Of a stretch of 52,045 nucleotides of DNA, positions 34,540 to 43,249 are shown in pieces (the stretch's first letter is position 1; every line of letters begins with the position of its first letter). The DNA lies in NCBI RefSeq assembly GCF_008905045.1, contig NZ_VWMY01000069.1:3989-56033 (forward strand), in the 5' to 3' direction. This DNA comes from Streptomyces albicerus (lineage in GTDB: Bacteria > Actinomycetota > Actinomycetes > Streptomycetales > Streptomycetaceae). A program made the position numbers and the translations under genes. The notes beneath the pieces were generated by a model. The model was not told where the DNA came from. It worked only from the letters and a program-made list of their open reading frames with translations, and made no database searches.

Positions 34540-37500
34540 GCGCCACTATGCGACCGATCGCCCTGCAGCGGCAGCAGCCCGTCGCTATCGTCGGCATGGC
34601 GGTGACCCTGCCCGGCGCCGCCGACCTGGCCACGTACTGGCACAACCTCGTCACCGGCACGGACGCCATCTCCGAGGTGCCGAAAGCCCGTTGGGACGCG
34701 GACACCTACTACGATCCGGACGGTCGGCGCGGCATCGAGGGGGTCTACTGTCGCCGCGGCGGCTTCGTCGACGGGCTCGACGCGCTCGCCACCTTCGACC
34801 CGACCGCCTTCGGACTCATGCCGGACTCCGTGCCCGGCACCGAGCCCGACCAGCTGATCGCGCTGCGCACCGCCGCGGCCGCGCTTGCCGATGCAGGGGA
34901 GGCCGCCCTGCCCGAAGACCGCTCCCGGGTCGGTATCGTGCTCGGCCGCGGCGGCTATCTGACCGACGGGCTCGCCCGCCTCGACCAGCGGATGCGTACG
35001 TCCGCCCAACTGGTCCGCACCCTGCGCGAGTTACTGCCCGAGCTGGACGGCGAGCGGCTCGACTCGGTGCGGACGGCGTTCACGGCCGCGCTCGGCGGGG
35101 AGCAGAGCCCCGAGTCGGTGATCGGGCTCGTGCCCAACTTCGCGGCCTCCCGGGTCGCCAACCGGCTCGACCTGCGCGGCCCTGCGTACACCGTGGACGC
35201 GGCCTGCGCCTCCTCGCTCGTCGCCCTCGACCAGGCCGTCGGCTCACTGGCCGCGGGCCGCTGCGACGTGATGCTCGCCGGCGGCGTGCACCATTGCCAC
35301 GACATCACGCTCTGGTCGGTCTTCAGCCGCCTGCGGGCGCTGTCGCCGTCCCAGCGGATCCGCCCGTTCCACCGGGACGCGGACGGCGTCCTGATGGGCG
35401 AGGGCACCGGCGTGGTCGTCCTCAAACGGCTCGCGGACGCACGGCGCGACGGCGACCGGATCTACGCCGTCGTCCGTGGCGTCGGCGTGGCCAGCGACGG
35501 CCGGGCCGCCTCCCTCGTCAACCCGGACCCGGGCGGTCAGGCCCGCGCCATCCGGCTCGCCTGGGCGGCGGCGGGGCTCGACCCGGCGGCACCGGGGTCG
35601 CTCGGCCTCCTGGAGGCCCACGGCACCGGCACCCCCAACGGCGACCGAGCTGAACTGGCCACGCTGGCCGAGGTGTTCGGGCCGCCGGACCCGGACGCCA
35701 GGCCCGACGCCGTGATCGGCTCCGTGAAGTCGATGATAGGCCACACGATGCCCGCGGCGGGCGTGGCGGGCCTCGTCAAGGCGGCCCTGGCGGTGCACCA
35801 CAGCACGCTCCTGCCGACCCTGCACTGCGACGACCCGCACCCAGCGCTCCGCGCCACCCGCTTCGCCCCGGCCCAGCGGGCCCGGACCTGGCACGGGGAC
35901 GTCCGCCGCGCCGCAGTCAACGCCTTCGGCTTCGGCGGGATCAACGCCCACGTCGTCCTGGAATCGGCACCGGCCCCGGCCGCCTCCACCGCGCCTGCCG
36001 CGCCCGCCGCCCGTGCCGAAGTGGCCGAGCCACCCCGGCTGTTGCGGCTCGCCGCCGCGACCCCGCAGGCACTCGCCGAACTGCTCGACGCCGACGACGC
36101 CGCGCTGCGCGCGGCCGCCGCCGAGGGCGGAGCGAGTGGAACCGGGGGCGCCCGCGTCGCCATCCTCGACCCCACCGACCGCCGCCTCGCCCTAGCCCGC
36201 AAGGCAGCCGCCCGCGCCCGGACCTGGGGCGGCCGGAGCGACGTGTGGTGTGCGCCGCGACCGGTGCTCGGCCCGAGCGGCGGGAAGATCGCCTTCCTCT
36301 GCCCCGGCCTGGAGGCCGAGTTCGAGCCGCGGGCCGAGGACGTCGCCCGCCACTTCGGCCTGCCGGCCCCGCACTGGCCGGACGCCCGGGTGGGCGACGT
36401 CGCCCAGCACGGCGCGGCCGTCGTCGGCCTGGGCCGGCTGTTTGCCGGAGCGCTTGACCGGATCGGCGTCCGGCCGGATGCGCTGGCCGGGCACAGTGTG
36501 GGGGAGTGGACGGCGATGGCGGTCGGCGGGATGTACGCGGACGCCGAGGTCGACGCCTTCCTACGGGACTTCGACCCAGCCACGCTGAGCGTCCCCGGCC
36601 TTGCCTTCGCCGCGTTCGGCACCGGTGCGGCCCAGGTGACGGCCGAGCTCGCGGCGTACCCCGGAGTCGTCCTCTCACACGACAACGCGCCCCACCAGAC
36701 AATCGTCTGCGGGCCTCGCGACCAGATCGAGGCCCTCACCGGGCGGCTGCGCGGCGCGGGCGTGCTCGGCCGGCTGCTGCCCTTCGAGTCCGGCTTCCAC
36801 ACGCCGATGCTGGCCCCGTACCTCACTCCCATCGAGAAGGCCGCGCGCAGCTTCACGCTGCACCCGCCCCGGGTGCCCGTCTGGTCCGCCACGACCGCCG
36901 CCCCCTTCCCGGCCGACGAGGCCGCGGTACGCGCACTCTTCCTACGCCACTTACTCGAACCGGTCCGCTTCCGGCAGCTCACCACGGCCCTGTACGACGC
37001 CGGGTTCCGGGCCTTCGTACAGCTGGGCGCGGGCCAGCTGCCGGCCCTGGTGGACGACACCCTCACCGGCCGCGAGTGCCTGTCACTCACCACCAACACG
37101 CCCCGGCACAGCGGGCTTTCACAGCTGTACCGGGTGGCGGCCGGACTTTGGTCCCACGGTGCCGAGCCGGACTTCGCGGCCCTGCGGGCGGGGACGGCAC
37201 TCCGGTCCCCGGCGGCCCCCGCCCGTACGGCCAAGACCGCCCGCACGGCCGCGGACAGCCCGCGAGCCGCCCTCGTCACCGTCTCCCTCACCCTCGGCTC
37301 CGGACTCGTCTCGCTCGATGCTGCCACCCGGGACCGGCTCCGCACCGTCCTGCGCGAGGTACCCGCACCCGGGGTGGACCGGCTCGCGGCTGTGGCCGCG
37401 CGGAGCCCCGCGGCGGCCGAACTGCGCTCGCTGCTCGGCGAGACAGCGGACGCGGCGGCGCAACTGTTCGCCGCGGCAACAGCCCCGCCCCGCACCGCGC

Positions 37501-39083
37501 CCCCCGCGCCGCCTGCCGCGACCACGGTGTCCCCGCCCGCCGCCGGCCCCCGCGCCACCCCCCTGCGCATCGCCCTTGACACCATGCCGTACCTCGCCGA
37601 CCACTGCTTCTTCCGACAGCCCGCACACTGGCCCGAGATAGCCGACCGCTGGCCCGTGGTGCCCGCCACCACCGTGGTGCAGCACATGATCGACGCCGTG
37701 CCCGGCCCCAGGACGGCCGTGGCCGTGCACGACGCCCGGTTCGTGGAGTGGACCGTGGCCGCCCCACCGATCGACGTCACGGTCACGACCCGGCCCGAGA
37801 AACAGGGGCGGTATGCCGTGGAGTTCGGACGCTATGCCCGCGCCACGGTCGAGACCGCCCCCGGCCACGGCACCGCGCCCCGCCCGCGGCGGTGGCAGAC
37901 CGACGCCCCGGAGAGTCGGCCGGCCGTCTCCGCACAGCAGATGTACGACGAGCACTGGATGTTCCACGGGCCGCGATTCCGCGGCGTCATCGAGATCGGC
38001 GCGCTCGGCGAGCGGCACGTCCGCGGCGTCCTGACCACCCCGCCCGCGCCCGGCGCGCTCCTCGACAACGTCGGTCAGCTGCTCGGCTACTGGCTGATGG
38101 CCACGCACACCGACCGCACCATCGTCTTCCCGGCGGGCATCCAGGAGATCCGTTTCCACGGCCCGCCCCCCGAGCCAGGCAGTGACCTCGACTGCCACAT
38201 CAAGGTCACCGCCCTGACGGACACCGCCTTGGTGGCCGACGCGCAGCTCTCCCGCGACGGTGAGGTCTGGGCCGAGATCCGCGGCTGGCGGGACCGGCGC
38301 TTCGACTCGCCGCCCGAGATCGATCCGGTCAAACGATGGCCCGAACACAACACCCTGTCGGCCACCCAGGAAGGCGGCTGGCAGCTGGTCTTCGAACGCT
38401 GGCCCGACCCCGCGTCCCGCGAGCTGTTCATGCGCAACCAGCTCGCGGGCCCCGAGCGCGAGCAGTACGCCGGGCACCCCCCGCGCGGCCGGCGCCAGTG
38501 GCTGCTCGGCCGGATCGCCGCCAAGGACGCCGTACGCCGCCACCTGTGGGCACACGGCGAGGGCCCCGTCTTCCCCGCCGAGATCCGGATCACCAACGAG
38601 CCCGGCGGCGGACCATGCCCCGAGGGCGTGCACGGCAGAGAACTCCCGCCCCTGGAGCTGTCGTTGGCGCACTGCAGGGAGGCCGCCGTCGCACTCGTCC
38701 ACCCCGCTGCCGACTGTCCCGGCACCGGCACCGGCACCGGCACCGGCATCGACATCGAGGAGATCACCGAGCGCCCCGAAACGACCTACGACGCCATCCT
38801 CGCCGCGGACGAGCGCGCGCTCTTCACCCGGCTCGGCGGCGGCCCCGCCTGGCTGACCCGGTTCTGGGCCGCCAAGGAAGCCGTGGCCAAGGCCGAGGGC
38901 ACCGGGTTCGGCGGCCGACCGCGGGAGTTCACGGCGGTCACGGTCGAGGAAGGAGCCGGCGCCATCGCCGTCCGGGCACCCTCCGGCCGGCTCTGGCGGA
39001 TCCGGCTCACCGAGGTAACCAACCCGCCAGGACTGCCCACCCGCACCTATGCAGTCGCTTGGACCGAGGAGAACGCCCCATGA
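34536..39083 (+). CDS. Second synthase subunit: KS-AT-DH-phosphopantetheinyl transferase
   Basis: 1515 residues, GTG start overlapping the previous stop (GTGA). KS spans about 13-465, with an intact triad: Cys224 (VDAACASSLVALD), His362 (EAHGTGTPNGD) and His403 (IGHTMPAAG). An AT-like domain spans about 580-880 with Ser654 in GHSVGEWTAM, but PGLEAEF replaces the usual PGQGSQ. A double-hotdog DH spans about 1008-1290, with His1023 (YLADHCFFRQP) and Asp1177 (LLDNVGQLLGYWL). A Sfp-type PPTase occupies the C-terminus, with WLLGRIAAKDAVRRHLW, Asp1406 in GIDIEEI and Glu1448 in FWAAKEAVAKAEGTGFGG. It should supply dehydration for the first subunit, and the PPTase should load phosphopantetheine on both ACPs. 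KS-AT-DH-PPTase recalls the second half of enediyne and PUFA synthases. Confidence 0.92.
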   Translation: MSATMRPIALQRQQPVAIVGMAVTLPGAADLATYWHNLVTGTDAISEVPKARWDADTYYDPDGRRGIEGVYCRRGGFVDGLDALATFDPTAFGLMPDSVPGTEPDQLIALRTAAAALADAGEAALPEDRSRVGIVLGRGGYLTDGLARLDQRMRTSAQLVRTLRELLPELDGERLDSVRTAFTAALGGEQSPESVIGLVPNFAASRVANRLDLRGPAYTVDAACASSLVALDQAVGSLAAGRCDVMLAGGVHHCHDITLWSVFSRLRALSPSQRIRPFHRDADGVLMGEGTGVVVLKRLADARRDGDRIYAVVRGVGVASDGRAASLVNPDPGGQARAIRLAWAAAGLDPAAPGSLGLLEAHGTGTPNGDRAELATLAEVFGPPDPDARPDAVIGSVKSMIGHTMPAAGVAGLVKAALAVHHSTLLPTLHCDDPHPALRATRFAPAQRARTWHGDVRRAAVNAFGFGGINAHVVLESAPAPAASTAPAAPAARAEVAEPPRLLRLAAATPQALAELLDADDAALRAAAAEGGASGTGGARVAILDPTDRRLALARKAAARARTWGGRSDVWCAPRPVLGPSGGKIAFLCPGLEAEFEPRAEDVARHFGLPAPHWPDARVGDVAQHGAAVVGLGRLFAGALDRIGVRPDALAGHSVGEWTAMAVGGMYADAEVDAFLRDFDPATLSVPGLAFAAFGTGAAQVTAELAAYPGVVLSHDNAPHQTIVCGPRDQIEALTGRLRGAGVLGRLLPFESGFHTPMLAPYLTPIEKAARSFTLHPPRVPVWSATTAAPFPADEAAVRALFLRHLLEPVRFRQLTTALYDAGFRAFVQLGAGQLPALVDDTLTGRECLSLTTNTPRHSGLSQLYRVAAGLWSHGAEPDFAALRAGTALRSPAAPARTAKTARTAADSPRAALVTVSLTLGSGLVSLDAATRDRLRTVLREVPAPGVDRLAAVAARSPAAAELRSLLGETADAAAQLFAAATAPPRTAPPAPPAATTVSPPAAGPRATPLRIALDTMPYLADHCFFRQPAHWPEIADRWPVVPATTVVQHMIDAVPGPRTAVAVHDARFVEWTVAAPPIDVTVTTRPEKQGRYAVEFGRYARATVETAPGHGTAPRPRRWQTDAPESRPAVSAQQMYDEHWMFHGPRFRGVIEIGALGERHVRGVLTTPPAPGALLDNVGQLLGYWLMATHTDRTIVFPAGIQEIRFHGPPPEPGSDLDCHIKVTALTDTALVADAQLSRDGEVWAEIRGWRDRRFDSPPEIDPVKRWPEHNTLSATQEGGWQLVFERWPDPASRELFMRNQLAGPEREQYAGHPPRGRRQWLLGRIAAKDAVRRHLWAHGEGPVFPAEIRITNEPGGGPCPEGVHGRELPPLELSLAHCREAAVALVHPAADCPGTGTGTGTGIDIEEITERPETTYDAILAADERALFTRLGGGPAWLTRFWAAKEAVAKAEGTGFGGRPREFTAVTVEEGAGAIAVRAPSGRLWRIRLTEVTNPPGLPTRTYAVAWTEENAP

Positions 39084-39379
39084 CGAGCCCCGCCACCACG
39101 GACCCCACGCAGGCCGCCGTCCTCGCCGAGGTCACCGACGCCCTGCACACGGTCCTCGCCGACCTCGAACTGGACGACACCCCGATCACCCCCGACACCC
39201 GCTTCGTGGAGGACCTCGACCTGGAGTCCATCGACCTGGTCACGCTCACCGGCGAGCTACGCGGGCGCTACGGCGACCGGGTCGACTTCCCCGCCTGGTT
39301 CGCCTCGCTCGAACTCTCCGAAATCATCGGCCTGACCGTCGGACAACTCGTCCGGTACATCGCGGGGTGCCTGCGGTGA
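39080..39379 (+). CDS. Free acyl carrier protein
   Basis: 99 residues, acidic and helical. The phosphopantetheine serine is Ser50 in the classic motif FVEDLDLESIDLVTLTGEL. It overlaps the previous stop by 4 nt (ATGA) and the next start by 4 nt. As a second carrier beside the ACP inside the first subunit, it may receive the finished chain for release, or carry a starter or a building block. Confidence 0.9.
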   Translation: MTSPATTDPTQAAVLAEVTDALHTVLADLELDDTPITPDTRFVEDLDLESIDLVTLTGELRGRYGDRVDFPAWFASLELSEIIGLTVGQLVRYIAGCLR

Positions 39380-40185
39380 GCGCGGTCGAGGCGGGCGGGA
39401 TCCGGCTCAACGTGGAGCGGCTGAGCGGCGCCCCCACCCCGGCACCGGGCCCGCCCGAGACGGTCGTCCTCGTACACGGCATCGCCACCGACAACCTGGC
39501 CAGCTACTACTTCACCGTCGCGCCCGCAATCGCGGCCGCCGGACACGACGTCGTGATGTACGACCAGCGCGGCCACGGGCGCAGCTCCCGCCCGCCGCGC
39601 GGCTACGGCATCGAGGACTTCAGCGGCGACCTGGACGCGCTGCTCGACGCCCTCGCCCTGGACCGGCCCGTCCACCTGGTCGGCAACTCCTTCGGCGGCA
39701 CCGTCGCCCTCGCCTACGCGCTGCGCCGCCCCGAGCGGGTCGCTGGCATCCTGATGGTCGAGTCCGAGCCGCCGACCGCCGCCTGGGCCAAGAAGATGAG
39801 CGGCATCCTGGCCGGCTCCGCCCGCCAGCTCCACGACGAGAGCACCCTGCCGCAGATCGAGGAGGCCTACGGCCGCCACGAGGCCCGCCTGGTCCGCTGG
39901 GCCACCCGCCTGCTGCACGGCACCTCCATCGCCGAGGACATCGCCTCCTGCCCCGTCCCCGCCGAGGAGTCCTGGCGGAGCCTGCACGTGCCGGTCTGCG
40001 CGGTGTACGGCGCCAACTCCGACCTCGCCGACACGGCGCCCTGGCTGGAATCGCTGCTGCCCCGCTGCCGCACCCTGACAGTGCGCGGGCACGGACACTC
40101 CCTGCTCACCGGCACCCCCGAGACGCTCGGCCCGATCCTGCTCGACTGGGTCCGGGACGGCCACCGGGAGCTGGTCGCGCCGTGA
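39376..40185 (+). CDS. Alpha/beta hydrolase, probable chain-releasing thioesterase or acyltransferase
   Basis: 269 residues with the alpha/beta-hydrolase fold: oxyanion loop VVLVHGIATDN, VVMYDQRGHGRSSRP, nucleophile Ser105 in HLVGNSFGGTVALAYALRRP, an acid region VPVCAVYGANSDLAD, and His in VRGHGHSLLTG. No signal peptide, so cytoplasmic. The GTG start overlaps the ACP stop (GTGA). Placed between the ACP and the glycosyltransferase, it most likely releases the acyl chain from the carrier, by hydrolysis or transfer. Confidence 0.88.
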   Translation: MSAVEAGGIRLNVERLSGAPTPAPGPPETVVLVHGIATDNLASYYFTVAPAIAAAGHDVVMYDQRGHGRSSRPPRGYGIEDFSGDLDALLDALALDRPVHLVGNSFGGTVALAYALRRPERVAGILMVESEPPTAAWAKKMSGILAGSARQLHDESTLPQIEEAYGRHEARLVRWATRLLHGTSIAEDIASCPVPAEESWRSLHVPVCAVYGANSDLADTAPWLESLLPRCRTLTVRGHGHSLLTGTPETLGPILLDWVRDGHRELVAP

Positions 40186-41339
40186 GCCGCTTTCTGATCG
40201 TCGTGCCGCCCCTGGTCGGACACGTTAACCCGGCGGTCAGCGTGGCCGCGGAACTGACCGGGCGCGGGCACCGGGCCGCCTGGGCCGCGCTGCCCCGGTT
40301 CGTCGAGGAGCTGGCCGGGCCCGACGCCGAGGTGTACCCGTGCGACGTGCCCACGCTCCCGGAGCGGCCGGCTGCCCTGCGTGGGGCCGCCGCCTTGCGC
40401 TTCCTGTGGCAGGAGTTCCTCGTGCCACTTGCCGGGGCGATGGCGCCCGGTGTGCGCCGCGCGGTCGAGGAGTTCCGGCCCGATGTCGTCGTCGCCGACC
40501 AGCAGACCCTCGCCGGCGCCCTGGTCGCCGAGCGCCTCCGGGTGCCGTACGCCACCTCGTCGACCACCCCGGCGGAATTCAGCGATGCCCTGGACGGCAT
40601 GCCGAAGGTGGCGGAGTGGACCGCCGGGCTCGTCGCGGAGCTGCGCGCCCGCCTCGGCGACCCGGGGCGCACCCACGATCCGCGCTTCTCCCCCGACCTG
40701 GTGCTCGCCTTCACCACCCCCGAACTCGCGGGCCCGGGCCCGGAGCTGCCGCAACTGCGGTACGTCGGCCCGGCGCTCACCCGGCGCCCGGCCGCCGCCT
40801 TCCCCTGGGAGTGGCTCGACGAGGACCGGGCCACCGTCCTGGTCTCCCTCGGCACCGCCAACACCGACCTGGGGGCGCGTTTCCTCACCGAGTGCGCGGC
40901 AGCCGTCCGGGAGCGCGGGCAGCGGCTGCAGGCGATACTCGCCGACCCCGGGGGCATCCTCGACGGCGAGTCCGACGCCGACATCCTGGTGCTGCCCCGG
41001 ATCCCCCAACTCCCGCTCCTGCGCCGGGCGTCCGCGATGGTCAGCCACGCCGGGCACAACACTGTCGCCGAGTGTCTGTGGCACGGCGTACCGCTGGTGG
41101 TCGCGCCCATCCGGGACGACCAGCCACTGATCGCCGGCCAGGTCACCGGCGCCGGAGCCGGCGTACGGGTGCGCTTCGGGCGCGGCGATCGGCGACGGAT
41201 CGGTGCCGCCCTCGACACCGTCCTCGACGAGCCCGCCTACCGCGCGGCGGCCCGGCGAATCGGGGACTCCTTCCGCGCAGCGGGCGGGGCGGCGGCCGCG
41301 GCGGCGCACCTGGAGAAATTCGCGGCACGGGAGCGGTGA
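40182..41339 (+). CDS. GT1-family (UGT/macrolide-type) glycosyltransferase
   Basis: 385 residues with the GT-B fold. The N-terminal acceptor domain begins FLIVVPPLVGHVNPAVSVAA, with the probable base His14. The C-terminal nucleotide-sugar site has VLVSLGTANTD, VLPRIPQLPLLRRASAMVSH, the SHAGHNTVAECLWHGVPLVV donor-binding block and APIRDDQPLIAGQVTGAGAG. Family members transfer sugars from UDP- or dTDP-donors to small lipophilic or polyketide acceptors. It overlaps the hydrolase stop by 4 nt, strongly tying glycosylation to the synthase product. No sugar-nucleotide biosynthesis genes are in the window, so a common cellular donor is likely. Confidence 0.9.
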   Translation: MSRFLIVVPPLVGHVNPAVSVAAELTGRGHRAAWAALPRFVEELAGPDAEVYPCDVPTLPERPAALRGAAALRFLWQEFLVPLAGAMAPGVRRAVEEFRPDVVVADQQTLAGALVAERLRVPYATSSTTPAEFSDALDGMPKVAEWTAGLVAELRARLGDPGRTHDPRFSPDLVLAFTTPELAGPGPELPQLRYVGPALTRRPAAAFPWEWLDEDRATVLVSLGTANTDLGARFLTECAAAVRERGQRLQAILADPGGILDGESDADILVLPRIPQLPLLRRASAMVSHAGHNTVAECLWHGVPLVVAPIRDDQPLIAGQVTGAGAGVRVRFGRGDRRRIGAALDTVLDEPAYRAAARRIGDSFRAAGGAAAAAAHLEKFAARER

Positions 41340-41400
41340 GCGACCGACCGGCAGGGCGACCGCCGTGCCGAAGAGTGGGAACGAGAAGGAGACCACGGAC

Positions 41401-42507
41401 ATGGCCACCACGAACCAGCCCCCCGACACACCCGCCCCACCGCCCCCCGCTTCCGATGCTGAACGCGTCGCCCGGCTGCGCCCCGCGTACCAGGCCGAGC
41501 TGGCCGACGGCATCGCACGGTTCTTCGAGCCGCGCCGCACAGACTGCCCCTGGTGCGGCGCGCGGCAGCTGCGCCTGCGCCTGCGCACCAAGGACCACCT
41601 GCAGCGAAAGCCCGGCACCTTCACCCTGGACCAGTGCCGCGACTGCGGTCACACATTCCAGAACCCGCAGCTCAGCGCGGCCGGACTGGCCTTCTACTAC
41701 CGGGACTTCTACGACGGCCTGTACGCCGAAAAGATCGGCGACGCCCTGGACAGCGACGCCTCCAGGAAACGCAACCGCGACCGGGCCATGGCCGTGCGGC
41801 GGCACGCCCGGCCGAAGCGCTGGCTGGACGTCGGCACGGCGGCCGCCGACTTCTGCCTGGCGGCCAAGAAAGCGCTGCCCGGCACCACCTTCGACGGGCT
41901 CGACATCGGCGCCCATGTGCTCCAAGCGCAGCACGAGGAACGCATCGAGCGGGCCTACCAGGGCTTTCTGCCCGACCTCGCGGACGAACTCGCCGACCAG
42001 TACGACGCGGTGAGCATGTTCCACTGCCTGGAGCACACCACGGACCCGCGGGCTCAACTGGCCGCTGTCCGCACCGTGCTCCGCCCCGGCGGCCACCTGA
42101 TCATCGAGGTACCCAACCCGGAGTCGCCCTTCGGCCGCCTCTTCGGCCGGTACTGGCTGCCGTGGTTCCAGCCCCAGCACCAGCACTTCGTGACCATGAG
42201 GAACCTGTGCCAGGCCCTCACCGGGCTCGGCTTCACGGTGGTGGCGACGGACCGCGAGAAGTCCCATATCCCCGTGGACTTCACCGCCCTCGTAGGGCTG
42301 TACGTGCTGCGGCTGCTGCCGTTCCGCGACGAGCCCTGGCTGCCAAAGCCCCCGGGTCGCCTCGGCACCACGGTCACCAAGACGATCTTCTGGGTGGGCA
42401 TACCGTTCTGCCTCCCGATGTTCGCCCTGGACCAGCTCCTCGCCCCACTGATCCGCCGTAGCCGCTTCTCCAACGCCTTCCGGGTGGTCGCCCGCCGCGA
42501 GGGGTGA
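41401..42507 (+). CDS. SAM-dependent methyltransferase with N-terminal zinc finger and hydrophobic C-terminus
   Basis: 368 residues. A zinc knuckle is formed by Cys49/Cys52 (DCPWCG) and Cys79/Cys82 (QCRDCGHTFQNP). The SAM fold follows with RWLDVGTAAADFCLAAKKAL, FDGLDIGAHVLQAQHEERI, YDAVSMFHCLEHTTDPRAQL and VLRPGGHLIIEVPNPESPFG. The C-terminal third has two hydrophobic stretches (ALVGLYVLRLLPF and KTIFWVGIPFCLPMFALDQL) that could contact the membrane or a lipid substrate. The start ATG 41401 has GAAGGAGA 10 nt upstream; it lies 61 nt after the glycosyltransferase gene and ends the operon. It probably methylates the sugar or acyl part of the product. Confidence 0.85.
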   Translation: MATTNQPPDTPAPPPPASDAERVARLRPAYQAELADGIARFFEPRRTDCPWCGARQLRLRLRTKDHLQRKPGTFTLDQCRDCGHTFQNPQLSAAGLAFYYRDFYDGLYAEKIGDALDSDASRKRNRDRAMAVRRHARPKRWLDVGTAAADFCLAAKKALPGTTFDGLDIGAHVLQAQHEERIERAYQGFLPDLADELADQYDAVSMFHCLEHTTDPRAQLAAVRTVLRPGGHLIIEVPNPESPFGRLFGRYWLPWFQPQHQHFVTMRNLCQALTGLGFTVVATDREKSHIPVDFTALVGLYVLRLLPFRDEPWLPKPPGRLGTTVTKTIFWVGIPFCLPMFALDQLLAPLIRRSRFSNAFRVVARREG

Positions 42508-42705
42508 TCAGCCCGCGCCACCCGCGAACCGCACCCGGGTCACCGCGTGAGCGAACGACCGGTACACCGAAATCCGGTGCTGCCGCCCGATCACCCGCCC
42601 GAGCAGCCGCAGCGCCCGCACCTCGACGACCCCGGGGTGCGCGATGCGCAGCTCGGCCCGCTCGTCCGGGGCCATGGACCAGCGCGGCCCGACGAGCACC
42701 GCCCG
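42508..42705 (-). pseudogene. C-terminal gene fragment, family unknown
   Basis: The minus frame ending at 42508 reads RAVLVGPRWSMAPDERAELR, then RVIGRQHRISVYRSFAHAVT. It looks like genuine protein (alternating hydrophobic and charged), while the opposite strand is Pro/Arg-rich. Upstream of about 42705 the frame becomes antisense to the NTF2-like fragment, so the 5' part is lost. Its stop abuts the methyltransferase stop (TGATCA). Confidence 0.45.
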
Positions 42706-42711
42706 ACTGCC

Positions 42712-43129
42712 GTGCTGGAGCGTTTCGTCGCGGCCGAGGTGCGGTACTTCGAGGCTGGCGGAACCGCCGACTTCCCCGCTGAGGCGTTCCTTCACCCGAA
42801 GTTCGTTCTCGACGAACCGGAATCGATGCCGTACGGAGGCGAGTGGCACGGGCCGGATGGCTTCCGGAAGTTCCTCAAGGTCATGACGGAGACCTGGAGC
42901 GCGATGGGGCCGAAGACGGCACCGGAGCTGATCGAGTTCGAGGACACCGTTGTGGTGGTGACCACGCTGGAAGCCCGTAGTCGTGCCACGGGACAGGTCG
43001 TCAACCCGCCGGTGTGTCAGGTGGTGCGAGTTCGCGAGGGGTTGCTTACCGAGGTCCGGATGTTCTATTGGGACACCGTCGCCATCAATCAGGCCCTCGG
43101 ACGGCGGGCGCCGCTGCCGACGCTGGAGC
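42712..43129 (+). pseudogene. SnoaL/NTF2-like protein, fused at both ends
   Basis: The frame from about GTG 42712 reads VLERFVAAEVRYFEAGG, then FLHPKFVLDEPESMPYGGEW, HGPDGFRKFLKVMTETW and EVRMFYWDTVAINQALG. This is a SnoaL-like cone fold of about 135 residues. The usual N-terminus is missing or very short, and after QALGRR the sequence joins the end of an unrelated oxidoreductase. It may still be translated as a chimera, so this could be a living but altered gene. Confidence 0.6.
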
Positions 43130-43249
43130 GTCTTCCAGGTCCGCGTGGCAGGGACCTACCCGCTCGAGGACGCCGCCGCCACCCACGCCCGGATGGCCGA
43201 AGGCAGCCTGCGCGGACGCCTCGTCCTGCTTCCCGATACACCGAGGTAA
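43130..43249 (+). pseudogene. C-terminal end of a quinone-oxidoreductase/zinc-ADH-type gene
   Basis: The frame reads VFQVRVAGTYPLEDAAATHA, then RMAEGSLRGRLVLLPDTPR and stop. This is the typical last 40 residues of medium-chain NADPH:quinone reductases (YPLEDAAxAHxxMxxGxxxGKxVLxP). It is in a different frame from the NTF2-like fragment directly upstream. Confidence 0.7.

Noticed and set aside
35537..38702. Long open frames on the minus strand inside the second synthase gene (749 and 527 codons)
   Set aside because: They are Arg/Ser/Gly-rich, lack any domain, and mirror a frame full of catalytic motifs on the plus strand. This is the usual antisense shadow in high-G+C DNA.
27661..39083. Enediyne PKS
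   Set aside because: AT-ACP-KR and DH-PPTase recall PKSE, but the protein is split in two, carries PfaD-like barrels and a second KS-AT, and no enediyne accessory genes (E3-E5/E10-type) are present.
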